A DNA stretch of 64,000 bases from Babylonia areolata (GCF_041734735.1 NC_134896.1:37392539-37456538); one strand, 5' to 3'. Shown: positions 21,237 to 34,500, counted from the stretch's first letter. Notes: generated from the letters alone by a model not told the origin. Program-made: numbers and translations.

Positions 21237-24200
21237 CTGGTGGTGTGTCCATCGAGATCGATGATGACCATCGTTGTCATCCAGATAGGGGATGGGGGGG
21301 AGGGTGGTGGTGGGGTGGGGGGGAGGATGCTCATGAATCTATCTGTGAGTGCGCAGATGGCTGAATAGTCCAATCTGCGCACGAAATGTTCGCTGACAGT
21401 TGGGGCAGACAAAGACAGGCATACCATTGTCAGGGAGCTTGTTTGCCCGTGACTTTCTGGCCTGCCTCTTCTGAACAGCTGCAGCAGTCCTGTTGGCCTC
21501 GCACAACTTGGCGCCTTTGTGCACAGCAGCGCGCCATTTGTCACGGTCCACTGCAGATTCCTCCCAGGAGTCAGGGTTGATATCAAACGCTTTCAGAGAG
21601 ACTTTCAGAGTATCTCTGAAGCGCTTCTTCTGACCTCCGTGTGATCTCTTCCCTTGTTGCAGCTCGCCATAGAAGAGCCTTTTGGGCAGCCGATGGTCTG
21701 GCATGCGTGACACGTGTCCAGCCCAGCGAAGCTGGGACTGCATCAGGATGGTGAAGATGCTGGGAAGGGTGGCTTTTGCGAGCACCTCTGTGTCTGGGGT
21801 CCTGTCTTGCCACTTGATGTTCAGTAGCTTCCTGAGGCATGTTGTGTGGAAGTGGTTCAGCTTCTTGGCATGTCGTTGGTACACTGTCCAAGTTTCGCAG
21901 GCGTACAGTAGTGTGGGGAGAACTACTGCTCTGTAGACCTTTAGCTTGGTCTCAAGACTAATGCCTCTTCTGTTCCAGACATTTGCATTGAGTCTACCAA
22001 AAGTTGCGCTTGCTCTTGCAATCCTGACGTTCACTTCATCGTCGATGGTCGCATTTCGTGACAGTGTGTTGCCAAGGTATGTGAACCGCTCCACCGCACT
22101 GAGTCTCTGACCGTTGACTGTGATGTTGGGCTCAACGTAGGGTTTCCCTGGGGCTGGCTGATGGAGAACTTCAGTTTTCCTCGTGCTGATGGTAAGGCCG
22201 AAGTGCCTGCTGGCAGTGGCAAACTTGTCGACGCTGAGTTGCATGTCAGCTTCAGATCCAGCATTGAGGGCACAATCATCAGCAAACAAAAAGTCTCTGA
22301 TGATGTCTGTCATGACCTTCGTTTTTGCTTGAAGCCTTCTGAGGTTAAACAGCTTGCCATCTGTTCGGTACTTTAGGCCAATTCCAACATCGCCATCTCT
22401 GAAGGCATCAGTAAGCATTGCAGAGAACATGAGGCTGAACAGCGTTGGAGCCAGGACGCAGCCTTGCTTGACACCATTTGTGACGGCAAAAGGAGCAGAT
22501 GTTTCGCCATTGTCCTGGACTCGAGCCTGCATGCCTTCATGGAATTGGCTGACCAAGGAAATAAATTTCCGAGGGCATCCGTACTTGGCCATGATCTTCC
22601 ACAGTCCCTCTCTACTCATGGCGTCGAAGGCCTTAGTGAGGTCCACATAGGTGGAGAACAGATCAGCATTTTGCTCCTGACATTTCTCTTGCAGCTGCCA
22701 TGCAGCAAACACCATGTCGGTGGTTCCACGCTCTTTCCTGAATCCACATTGGCTCTCAGGCAAATGACCTTGGTCAAGGTGTGCTGTGAGGCGGTTTAGT
22801 AGGATCCTGGCAAGTATCTTGCCTGCGATGGAGAGCAAGGAAATGCCCCGATGGTTATCACAGGCTTGCCGGTTCCCCTTTCGCTTGTACAAGTGAATGA
22901 TAGATGCATCTTTGAAATCCTGGGGGATCGTCTCTTCTTTCCACATGAGTGAGTACAGCTGATGAAGCTTCTCAGTCAGCACAGTGCCTCCATCCTTGTA
23001 GACCTCTGCTGGTATGGAGTCTGAGCCAGGTGCTTTGCCACTGGATAGCAGACGGATTGCTTTCTGGGTCTCAAGAAGTGTTGGCGGATCGTCCAGTGCT
23101 TCGTTGGTGGGGACTTGTGGGAGACGGTCTATGGCTTCATCATTTATGGAGGAAGGGCGATTTAAGACACTGTTGAAGTGCTCAGCCCATCGTTCGAGAA
23201 TTTTCTCCTTCTCAGTGATCAAGGTATTCCCATCTGCACTGAGGAGGGGGGATGATCCTGAGGATGTGGGGCCGTAGACTTCTTTTAAGGCATCATAGAA
23301 CCTCTTCATATCGTGCCTGTCAGCATATCCCTGGATCTCATCAGCTTTGTCACTCAGCCACTTACCCTGCATCTGGCGTAACTTTTGCTGAACAGTCCTG
23401 CGGATGGCATTGTACGCATTCTTTTTTGATGTGGACTTTGGGTTGCTCAGGTAGGCTTGATGCGGACGGCGTTTCTCATCCAGAAGCTGCTTGATTTCAT
23501 CACAGTTTTCATCAAACCAGTCTTTGTGCTTTCTGGTCATGGGTCCCAGGGTCTCTGAAGCTGTACTATAGATCAGCTCCCTCAGGGTCTTCCAGTCAGA
23601 CTCCACATTCTGGTTGTCCAGAGAGGCGGATTCCAGACGATCTTCCAGCAGCTCCACAAAGGACTGTTTGATGGTGATGTTTTTCAGCTTAGCGATGTTG
23701 AGCCGTTTTGGAGCCTTCTGGCCTTGTGGGCGTCTCTTGGGCTGGATTCGAATTTTCAGCTTCGAGACTACAAGGCGATGGTCTGTCCAACACTCAGCGC
23801 CACACATGGTCTTTGTTACACGTACATCTTGCCTATCCCTTTTCCTGATGATGACATAATCGATGAGATGCCAATGCTTTGAGCGAGGGTGCATCCATGA
23901 CGTCCTGTTACGGGTAGGGAGGCAGAAAACTGTGTTGGTTATCAGCAGTTCGTGCTCTGCACAGGTCTGAAGCAAAAGCAATCCATTTGGGTTGCAGTGG
24001 CCCACACCGTGCTTTCCAATCACTCCATCCCAGGAGATGTAGTCAGAGCCAACTCTAGCATTGAAGTCCCCAAGAATGATGAGCTTGTCTGCTTTAGGGA
24101 TGGCAGCAATGACAAAGTGAAGGTCCTCGTAGAACTTCGCCTTCACTTCATCCGGGTTGGTCATGGTTGGGGCGTAGGCACTGACAATGGTGAGGTGCTT

Positions 24201-25418
24201 CTGGCCAGATGCCAGTGGGAGTTTCATGGTCATAAGCCTATCGTTGACTCCCTTTGGGATTCCAGCTAGCTTGCTGACAAGTGCTGTTTTTACTGCAAAA
24301 CCAACGCCAGCCTCACGTCGCTCTTCGCTTCCTCGTCCACTCCAGAAGAAGGTGTAACCAGATCCCCGTTCACAGAGTTCGCCTTCGCCTGCAAGCCGAG
24401 TCTCACTCAAGGCTGCGATGTCGATGTTGTATCTGGCGAGTTCGGATGCAACTAGTGCCGTTCTCCTTTGGGGTCTGTCCGCGTTATCTCTGTCCAGGAG
24501 AGTCCTTATGTTCCAAGCACCAATGGTGAGAGGAACGATCCTTGTTTTTTCTTTTCTTTCTCTTTGTTTCGACCGCTGATGTAGGGTCCCCGCCAGCTGC
24601 GGTATGCTGGCCAGGGTGATATGGAGCAGGCAATTTTTAGGGCACCTTTTCTAGCCCCTTCCTCATGCCAGGGAGGTGAGCAGTGCATTCCTAAAGAGTG
24701 CTGCTCAGACGGCTGCCGAGCTCCATCGCTGCTCCTGTCGACGAAGAACGACCCTATGGCCTGAGCCGCCTGCGTGTAGGTCTGCGGCTGCAACTGCCAG
24801 TGTACCCACACCTGTCGTTTCGTCGCTCGCCTGTCGCCACAGGACTTGGGGGTGATGAAATGATGAAGGATGAAAGGTCATTTAGGATGACTGATGACTT
24901 GCGCGATGAGTTTGTTTAAAGTGAAGAGGAGTTGCGCAACGTCGACCTCGCTCTCTCGTCCGGGTCCACCAATTTCCAGTGGCAAGACTAAGTCGAGACG
25001 ACTGGAGGATGAGCACGGATGCAGTGGATGACCAAGATATCCTTTCGGTGTCTCATCTTGCTCTCTGCACTCCACAGTGCGTTGCTGTAACCGCCTTCCT
25101 CTCCGTTGAACCGATAGGTTTCTTCCGCAGATTCTGCCGGATCCAGACTTCGCATACATGGGTAGACACACCCCGGGGGCCAACTGCGTGTGGCATGCAC
25201 ACAGCACGGTGGAGCTAGATGGCCGTCGGTGGCTCTCCTGAGCCGACGCCCTTTTATGGATCTTTTATGGATCTCCATAAGGGTGTCTAGCCACCCGCCT
25301 CACCAGTCCCGGAAGGGAGCGGTGGGAGTGCCGGTTTAGTCGTCGGCAACCCGACCCTGAACAGGTTGTACTGGATTACAGGTTACCAGTAGCAGATCTA
25401 ATGACCTGACCTGACATA
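21237..25418 (-). mobile_element. Full-length non-LTR retrotransposon (LINE) with 10-bp target-site duplication
   Basis: This 4.18-kb element on the - strand is bounded by ATGTATGCAT at 21227-21236 and 25419-25428. Its 5' end (right) is a roughly 0.9-kb leader, 24525-25418, GC-rich at first, without a recognised ORF1. One long endonuclease-RT frame follows, then a 100-bp 3' UTR (21237-21338) with a polypyrimidine (C/T-rich, on the - strand) patch at about 21280-21330. The endonuclease is of the type often annotated in animals as craniofacial-development-protein-2-like; I cannot fix the clade (RTE-like is my guess). Intact ends and an open frame suggest a young insertion. Confidence 0.88.
21339..24520 (-). 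CDS. LINE endonuclease-reverse transcriptase with C-terminal C2H2 finger
   Basis: The frame is open for at least 1023 codons from 24410 and extends upstream without a stop through IGAWNIRTL at about 24500-24520, where the AP-endonuclease domain begins; the true start codon is uncertain. Domains in order: APE-type endonuclease with LSETRL, SAYAPT, ILGDFNARVG and TDHRLV; reverse transcriptase with GISLLSIAGKILARILLNRL, QCGFRKERGT, TYVDLTKAFDAMS, GVKQGCVLAPTLFS and the catalytic FLFADDCAL (FADD); a thumb/linker region with LRWAGHVSRMPDHRLPKRL; and a C-terminal finger CPNCQRTFRAQIGLFSHLRT with final His. No frameshift or stop is visible, so the protein looks intact. Confidence 0.9.
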
Positions 25419-25619
25419 ATGTATGCATGGCATCTAACGAGCATTCGAAAAACAAAAGCAAATGTTAGGTTCTCAAGCCTAAACCTGGCAGTTTTTGTTT
25501 TCTTAAATAAAAAGAAAGAAAGAAAAACAAAACAAACAAAAAGCAACAACAACAGGGGATGGGGAATGCATTGTGGAGTTTTAACGACCTTTTGGTGCCT
25601 ACACCCTTAAGGTCAAGTT

Positions 25620-26055
25620 TGTTCGGTTGGAGTTGTTAAAGAAGAGGTATTTGTGTGGTCGTTGGGGTTCATGTGTTTGGTGGTGGGGGGTTGTTTGTGT
25701 GGCTGGGTTGTATGTATTTGATGGTAGGGGGTTGTTGGTGTTGGGTTGGTGTGTATGGGGTTGTCAATGTTTGTTGCTGTTTTAATGGGGTTGTATTGGT
25801 ACGATTTGGGGGTTGGATGTTTGTAATGTTGATTGCGTGTGGGTGGTTGTTGTGTCGTTAGTGTGTTGAGTGCTGTGATTGTGCAATGTGGTAGCGTGGG
25901 GTTAGGTTTTCTTTGTTTTGCCTTGTATGGATTGTTTGTGTGGCTTCTGGGTCTAGTTGCGTTTCCGCGTTGTTACTAAGGGTACTACTTTCAAAGTTTT
26001 GTTTGTGTTGGTGGTGTTGTTGCTGTTGGTGGTGGTGGTGTTGATATCTTTTCTG
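25620..26055 (+). other. G/T-rich, C-poor strand-asymmetric tract
   Basis: For about 430 bases the + strand is nearly all G and T, with repeated GGG and GTTGGG blocks, unlike the LINE to the left. Runs of G could form G-quadruplexes. Frames across it are low complexity. It ends at a CpG-rich patch. Confidence 0.55.
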
Positions 26056-26057
26056 GT

Positions 26058-26190
26058 GTGATCGGCGGCAACGGAGGAAGAGAGCAAGACGAGAGGGGGA
26101 GCGCCAAGCCCCCCAAGAACCCCGCGGCGGCACCCGGGGCACCAGCCGCCCCCACCAGCCGCCCGACGCGCCGGGAATGTGGACGTGACC
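26058..26190. promoter_or_regulatory. Short CpG-rich patch upstream of RBM25
   Basis: About 130 bases are strikingly C+G rich with many CpGs (CGGCGGCAACGG, CCGCGGCGGCACCCGGGG, GCCCGACGCGCCGGG) in otherwise AT/GT-rich DNA. It lies about 180-300 bases before the CRE and YY1-like sites. It could be part of the RBM25 promoter or a foreign insertion. Confidence 0.4.
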
Positions 26191-26373
26191 TGTGTCACTT
26201 GTACATCATGTGTGTTTCTCATTTGTTTTCTTCATCGCACGGGATGGGGAGGGTACATGGACTTACAAACCCACAACAATCGAACCGTCGCGTGACGCTG
26301 TCATGACCACAACACAAGAACAAGAGTATTAACTGTGAATCCAAATTGAGAAGAGAACTTACTTCCCTTTGTA

Positions 26374-26456
26374 TGACGTCATCATAGTTCGCCATTTTGC
26401 GACCAGACAGACGAGTGTGTGAAATTCTTTCTTTATAAATTGCTCCAGTCTTTGAG
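26374..26456 (+). promoter_or_regulatory. RBM25: Probable RBM25 core promoter and 5' non-coding exon
   Basis: A perfect CRE palindrome TGACGTCA (26374-26381) is followed 9 bases later by GCCATTTTG (26391-26399), the core of a YY1 site, a pair common at TATA-less housekeeping promoters. About 55 bases downstream TTTGAG|GTAAGA offers a strong splice donor after 26456. The matching acceptor TTTCAG lies at 28499-28504, 24 bases before the RBM25 ATG. Transcription start and exon are inferred. Confidence 0.5.
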
Positions 26457-28504
26457 GTAAGATGGGATTACTTGTTTTCACAGATTTACAACAAGTTTTT
26501 GCAGAACTAGATGAAACATATTGTAAAACATGGCTATTTTGTTTATTTATATATAACTGATGTAAGCCGTTTGTGACCAAACGCGTGGAAAACGCCACAA
26601 ATCCCTACACAGGGCAAGCAAGCGCTCTGTGATGGTCGTGACTAGATTTGTGCAAGGGCTTTTGAAATGGTATTCGTAGTAGTGTGTGTAGAGTTGTACA
26701 TCTTGTAATGGGCTGAAATAGTGGTTCTATTTGCGCATTGAATTGCATCAGTAGTATCTTAAACACTGATCTTGTGATCAGTTGATGGATTGCTACAATA
26801 TGACATATATTGATAACGGCAACAAGAAAAGATTATATTTTCATAGTATTTCGATTTTTATGAATAAAGAACATTAAGAACAATGAAATTCAGATGACAA
26901 TGTACATATTGAATACATACACACGCAATGACACTTTGCAGTGATACCTTCATAGACCAAGTGAGACACCTTGTAAACATGTATACATCCTCACATAATT
27001 ATACACCCCACCACAACATCCATCACCGCCACTACCAATACCATGTACATTTATAGTGTGATTTGTTTTTGTGTTTAAGATTATGGGCCAATTAAACTAA
27101 ATTGAGTGACATCATCAGATTTAGTGAATTATATAATTTAGATAAGAAGAAACTGTGTGTCAACATTGTGGGCGTGTCTTTAGACGATAAGTTTGGATTA
27201 TCCTCGGTTTACAATTTATTGTTTGAATGAATAAATATGGACACTTGTAAGTCATATAGCGCCTATTCTTGGTCATTGACCAAGCTCTTAGAGTCATTTG
27301 CACAACAGGCTGCCTACCTGGGTAGAGCTGACTGATGGCAGCTATTTGTTTCCTGTGTCATTTAACCAGATTTCAGGCACACACACACACATACACTCTC
27401 CGACAGACATGTAACATTTTATGTTTATGACCATTTTGTTTATTCACACCTCCATGTAGGCAGCCATACTCCGTTTTCAGGGGTGTGCATGCTGGATATG
27501 TTGTTTCCATAACCCACCAAACGCTGACATAGATTACAGGATCTTATACTTATCAAAAAATAATTACTGAACACCCCCCCCAAAAAAAAAAAAAAAAAAA
27601 AAAAAAAGAGAGATTACTCCATAGTTATGAGAATAAAACAATAGAAAAACCCTTTTGTGACTGGCCTCTGTATGTTCCTGGCATCTTATTCTTAATCTCT
27701 ACTTGAGGATTTCACTGCAGTACATTTTAATAGTTCTGTCATCATCTGTTAGCAGCCATGTCATGCCTCATATAAATTTTGTCCTACTTCTACAGCTTGT
27801 ATTGTCTTCTAATTTTTGATAGACTTAAGAAGAAGCTGTAGCTTGACACTTATTTATAATCATATTCACAAATAACATTGAACTAAACTTACTTGAACTT
27901 AGTTGAAGTCATTGTTGATTTTATCAATCTGAGTCCAGAAGTGTGGCAGTCTCTTCATCTTCAACATCCAAAATATGTCTTCATTTCTGCTCCTGCATAT
28001 GAATGTATATGAAATCATCCTATGATAGCTTAATAGAGAAAGAGGGAGAGAATCTTCCTTTATAGATCTGTATTTATCCTCAAACAAGGGTAAGCAAAGC
28101 CCACTGTGTAAAACTAAAAGATTATGAAACTTAACTCAGTTATCATAATTATATATTTTTTATGTGAAACAGAGAACTTTCTTGATCCAGACACTTAATT
28201 CTCACACTCTGTATTAAGGAATCTCCTCCTTTCACACACATGCATGCGCGCGCGCGCACACACACACACACAGAGCAGTGCTTATTATGTAATTGCATGA
28301 ATCAGTCAAGTTCCCCATGGGCTTGCTTTGATAACTACTGCACTGGTTCTAGAGATAAAGAGACATTAGTGTACTGATAATGTTAAGCCAAAGTCACAAA
28401 TGACTTTTGTTTTTTTTCCTCAAGTGGTTTTCACTGCACTATTCACAAACTGAGAGAGAGAAGAAACTTTAATTTTTGTATTGTCTGTTTGACGTTTGAT
28501 TTCA
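26457..28504 (+). repeat. Probable RBM25 5' intron with SINE fragments
   Basis: It holds an interspersed-repeat fragment at about 27245-27400 (ATAGCGCCTATTCTTGGTCA, CAGGCTGCCTACCTGGGTAG, TTCCTGTGTCATTTAACCAG), directly followed by a reversed SINE family B fragment at 27430-27572. Next is a C9-A26 homopolymer pair at 27575-27607 and a (GC)n(AC)n run at 28246-28272. No coding segment is seen. Confidence 0.55.
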
Positions 28505-28528
28505 GGTTGCTGATTCAGTGTTACCACT

Positions 28529-31500
28529 ATGTCTTTTCCTCCGCGACCTCCGTATGGAATGCCCATGATGTCTGGGGGATTCTCTTTGACACCCATGGGC
28601 AAGTTGGCAGTTATTGGATTTTGTTGAATCTGTCATTTGTGTTGTTGATTAGACTGTTGAGGTAAAAAAACCAAAAAAACCCAGTGGATTGAATATACAC
28701 TGAGACAGAGTAAGAGACAGCTCTCAATTATACAAGGTGACTGCAAATGCTGTACAAACGTATCTTAAAATGGAAAGTTCTGTGCTTATAGTCATATGAT
28801 TTATACACGTACGTCAAATGATATGTGCTCTCGAATGATGAGATATCCCATATTGCGAGCAGCAAAGGCGATTGAGAGATGCAGAATGTGTGAATCAGCA
28901 GGATTCTTTTTTTCTTTTATACGATGGCACTTAATATCTTGGTTTTCTTATTGTGCATACAATGGCACTTCATTGTACAGTGTTTGGTTGTAGCAAAGCA
29001 GGCTGTCGACTGAAAAAATTGAGGACTGCATGTTAGCTGCTTTTGTCTGTGTCGATCGACTTCGGCATCACTCACGATTAAGCGATGCACATACGCAAGA
29101 TCCAAGATGGCCGTGGAACTCTCCAGTGGTCTATTGGAATGTATACATGAATCATGTCTCAGCAAATGTGTGCTTACTGTGGATGTGTATGTTTACGTGC
29201 GTGTATGCATTTTATTATGATAATGGGTGTTGCTGAATATCATCTATATATATGGTTTATACTTTTTCTCTTTTTTTATTTTTTTTTTTTTTTTTTTATT
29301 TTTAAGAAAAGGATTGGATTTTATAGTAGACCAAGTTTCTTTACCACACTCTTATGCTCACTCATATATAATACTATATCAGTATATGTATGTATATATA
29401 TATATAGTGCACTGTGTCAGTGTGTCATTTCTCGAGTGAAATGAAGATACGGAGAAGGTGAAAGAGTGACTTTGTGCATGTTTTATGGTTACAACAATGC
29501 AGGGCACATTCTATTGGGGAAAATTCTTGACTGTTTTAATTAATTTGTTGATCGAGCTTTTAAACCTTTTTTTCAGGTATGAATATGATGCCCATGCAGA
29601 TGATGCGACCGGTAAGTAATGTTCATGAGAACATTTATCAGTTCAGCCAAAAGAGGCATGTCAGGACTAGAATCATGTCTAATTTCCAAACAAAACGGTG
29701 TTAAAGAAATTAAAACAGATGTCAGGTTATAAGTCTTCCAGATTTCAGAAACTGGAAAACTGAATTTAGATTGCATCCAGATCAGCAACATTTTCTTTGG
29801 GGTGTTCATTAAGTTGTAGCTTTAAGACAGCATTGCATTGCATTTCACCACCCTGACTGCATGTCAACATGTATATTACATGTCGTTATAAAAACAGATA
29901 AGCTACTCAAGTTATGAATTAACTAGAATTTAAATGAAGAATATTGAAATTTGCGACATGATTTTCTAGTCTTCATAAAAGTTCATGGGGACAAATGCCA
30001 AAATGATGTGGACAAGTCTGCGTATCTTTGTAAAGACACACCGTTTGGTTATGTAGAAGGTAGTTTTTTTTTACTGCAAGAAAGAAAAGACTATGGATTA
30101 ATTACATGTTATACATTGTTTACTTTTTTTCTGTAATCTGTAATATATTTTTTTCCTACTAATTTCCAGATTTATTTTTTATCAGCAAAATAATAGTCTG
30201 CTATCAATTTTTGTGTGGAGTATTCGACAATTGTTTGTAGAACAGATATTGAATGTCCAAACCAGAAAGTGATGATGAAGGCATGGAAAAGCTGACACTT
30301 AAAATTAAATTTGATAGTCGGCCCTGAAAAGATATATTCTGGCTGTTTGGTGCATTGCAAACCACTTAATTTCTGTCTCCAATTGAGAAATAGAGATTTG
30401 TGGAAGATGCTTAAGCTGTTAATCAGTTATATGTGACATTCTTATGTTAAATCTATAGGACATCTGTGCATATATTTTTTTATGTGATAACTCGTAATTA
30501 CAAGTAAAAGTAGTGTCCGTTAGAGCAAAATGCTAAACCTACATGCATATAGGTATGTGACACTAATAGATTAGGGTTGGGGATGTCGAAACAGGTGGAT
30601 AGCTTGATGAGCAATGTCAAAGGGTGAATATACTATTCCAAAGTAGGATTACCATTGTTCTTTGATCTGGTATGAACTTACACTTGATAATGGGGGAATT
30701 TATGACATTTGCTAACCATATGATTGCATTTACAGGTGATGAGACCAATGACAATGACTCCAGTAGTACCTCCACAGCAGCAGCAGCAGCAGCAACAGCA
30801 GTTCAAACAAATGAAAAAGCTTGTTCCACAAGACATTCCTAAGGTAACTTTCTGTGGTTTCGTCTTACAGAGTAACTTGGCCTTCAGATATGCAAGTTTC
30901 ATTCAAACATACCTACATACTATACTTTTGGTTGTATAATGTATTTTCACATTTTATTTATTAATTTGACTATGGAAAACTGTGAGGAGACTGGGATGGG
31001 AGAGACAAAGAAAAGTGGACACAAAACCAGTATTAGTCAATAGCAAGACATAGAACTAGCGTTGATAGGTTTTGCTTGAAATGAATGTTTTATTTGGTGT
31101 TGGTAGGTGTAGCTGGAAATGAATTATGTATTCCAAATAAAAGACTGGAAAATATGCTTAAGTAATTTTTGTTGTTGTTGAGAAATTACAGACTTTGAAC
31201 AGAATAATTAGCTTTCCTGACCTAAATGATTATAAGTTTGCTGCATTGGGTTGTGTGTCGTACAGACCAATGAAGAGAAACCTCCAGTCACCACAGTATT
31301 TGTGGGTTCCATCAGTGAACGAGCGCCAGATATGATGATCAAACAGATGCTCCAGGTATGTCCTGTCTCCTGTACCAAACTCACCTTGCCTGTTGTCTTC
31401 TTATCTGTTGGATTTTTCACATGTCATGAGTTTCCTTACATTCACCTGTGTGTTTTTCCAGATAGCCGGCTGACAATGAGGAAGAGTGAATAGTTTAGAG

Positions 31501-34500
31501 TGGGACACTGGGTCTCACATTAACTGAACAGTGATTCAGAGATTTTGTAGAGTCTGGTGTGCAGTATTGAAACATATTGAAAGTTGTATCATCTTGGAAA
31601 CCAATAGAAGCTGCAAAGAATGTCCGTGTCAGCTTCTATTGCAAATAGACATGCATCTTTGGCTCATTGATTACTAGTCAGTTGATAACATAACACAATG
31701 CAGTTGCTACAAAATAAAATAATAAGGAGTTATGATGGATCTGTGTTAATAGTGATTGATACGAGATGTAAATTGGTTCAGTGGTGGGATAGACTGTTGT
31801 GACAGATAGTGAAATGAGGAACTGTATGTGGTGTTTCAGCGCTGTGGAAATGTCTTGAGCTGGAAAAGGGTTCAAGGTGCTTCAGGAAAATTACAAGGTG
31901 AGTATAAGAATTATGAATAGTATTTCTTGGTCGGAATGTGGAGAGAGACACTGATGATTCTCTCTTCTGTTGACACATTTTCCTGTTTTCCTTTTGAATG
32001 GATTGGAAGGGCAGTGATTGATTTATCTTTTTCTCATTGAGGGTCCCTTGCAAGTCACCCATAATTTTACTTGCTAATGTACATTTACTTAATGCATTTT
32101 TAAAAAGGCCCCCCAAACACCTTTCTCTAGGTCACAGTATTTGTGTATTTGTTGGTGGCTTGATGTTAAAAGTACCTTTTTTTTTTCCTTCTTTTCTTGC
32201 ACAAATGTTTATGCTTCCCTCCCTCTCCCACACCCTTTAAACATATCCCCCTTCATCCACAACTGTTATTCTGTGGTGCAGCATTTGGCTTCTGTGAATT
32301 TGAATATCCTGAGGCCACCCTGAGATGTATCCGTCTACTGAACGAGTGGCAGATATCTGACAAGAAACTGAAGGTTTGTGGTATTTTCATTGACCATTCT
32401 GATCTGAGTGGCATTTTGTTTCTGTTATGGATGAATCTGCTGTGTGTGAGCAGAACAGGCAAAGATTTTTATTTGTGATGATACATTGGTTTCTAAAAGT
32501 GATTGCGCATTGCTGTAATACTTGGTATATATTTGTTGTCATGTGTGTCAGTGTATCGGCAATGAAATTTGTCATCTGAATGAAGTCCTAAGAGAGAGAG
32601 AGAGAGAGTGTGTGTGTGTGTGAAATTTTGATGTATCCAGTTGCGAAATAAAAATTTTTTGATTAGCACACATGATTGTGAGTGGGTTGCAAAACTAATC
32701 AATATTTTTATGTTCAGAGACAGATCCTAAATCTTATCTGTATTAATTTCCTGCCAGTGTTTCCAGCTTTTTCAGGATCTTATACCCAAGGGCATGGAGA
32801 GACTAAGCTGATCTTTTTTGTTGTTGTTGCCAATAACAGGTAAAAGTAGATGCCAAGACCAAGACCCTGCTGGATGAGTACCTAAAGAAGAAAAAATCCA
32901 AGGATCAAGGCACAGAGGATGCAGACAAAGACAAGGACAAAGACAAGGACAAGGACAAAGACTCCGACAGCAAGGAGAATGGAGAGAAGGACAAAGGTGA
33001 CAAAGACAAGGACAAGGAAGAAGGTGAGGAGAGCGCCACAGAAGAAGTGGAGGAGCTGGACGAGAACACCATGAGGGAGGACCGCGTGGCCCGGGCAGGC
33101 CTAGAGGCCATCATGAGGGAGTACGCCTTTGAACTGGCCAAGGAGCCACCCACGCCCAAACCAGGTGAGTGTAGTCACCTCTGGAACTGTTACCTTGAAC
33201 TCTCTGGTGACCTTAGTCTCTGGTTAACTTATGGATTTGCTGTCATATTGATTGAGAGAAGTTTTTTATTTTTTGCTGTAAATTACACACACTATACCAA
33301 ACCCACTGGTACAGACTCCGGCAAGGGTCTGATTCCTGGCCTGTGCAAACTACTACCCCACCTTTATGTAAAGATCGAAACTAAGTGTGGCTAGTGACCT
33401 CCCTTAGAATATTACCTCCCTTCAGCGTACCTGTTTATCTGAAACTTTGGTGACCTTAGTCTTTTCGTTATCTGTTACGCCTTTGCTGTCATATTGATGG
33501 AGAGTGGACATTTTTAAATCTAATGAAATAAGAGAGGATTTGGTGTGAAATAAAGATATGAATAAGAAGTGTGGGCAGTGCATTGTAGAGCTGTTAATGG
33601 CTGGGTTTGCTCTTCTTTTGATTCTTTTTCAGTTCTGCCACAAGACAGTCTATTTTCTGTATTAGGCACCCTCCATTTTGTCTTCCATTCTGTCCAAGAC
33701 ACCTTTTTCTGCACTGGGCATCTTTCTTGTTGCTCTTGTACTACTAGCTTTTCATTTATCATTAGATATGTACAAAGCACTGGAATAAATCTGAACAAAG
33801 TCCTCTGTTTATATTGAACTGTCAACATTTACACATGATTTAGATTTTTTTGGTTTCTTATTTTCTGTCCTTTGTAAGTGCACAATAATCATTAATCCAG
33901 TTTGAAGAGTTTATTTTTCGTAAATATTTGCTTCAGTGTTTAAGAAACATTTTTTGTCTTGCTATATTTGTTTGTTTACGTAGTTTTGTGTTTATTGATG
34001 ATAAATGAAAGTGATGGTGGTGTTGTGTGCAGTTGTGGAGAAAGACAACAAACCTTCAGTGCAGAAGAAAGATGTCAAAGAGCCCAGAGATGTGGTGAGT
34101 CCTCTTTTGATCTGAAACAGTGCTTACAATGTTTTACTTGCCATACAGAGAAAGAAGGACATGGTTGCAGAGAAATGGTTAGTGTTAATAACCAGAGTTA
34201 GATATTGTCAGTCATTGACAGGCTGAAGTCCAATGTGGTTTGTATTTGCCTGACAGAATGCTAGTTATCTGAGTAGAGCAAAATCTGGCACAGGGATGCA
34301 CTTGCACACACACACACACACACACACACACAAGTGGTGAAGAAATAAAACTTTGGGCAGTCTTGAGAGCAACAAGTCAGGCAGAGATGGGGAAAAAAAG
34401 TGAACAGATAATTGAGAATTGGAAGGATTCAGATCTGCCTCATGATTGTAAACACTGAAATGGGGCCCAAGATGCCTGCTTTGCTGCAGTTATTATCCAG

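Noticed and set aside
26058-26306. Host gene in the CpG-rich patch (82 codons +, 89 codons -)
   Set aside because: Composition drives both frames open; no motif or splice context supports coding.
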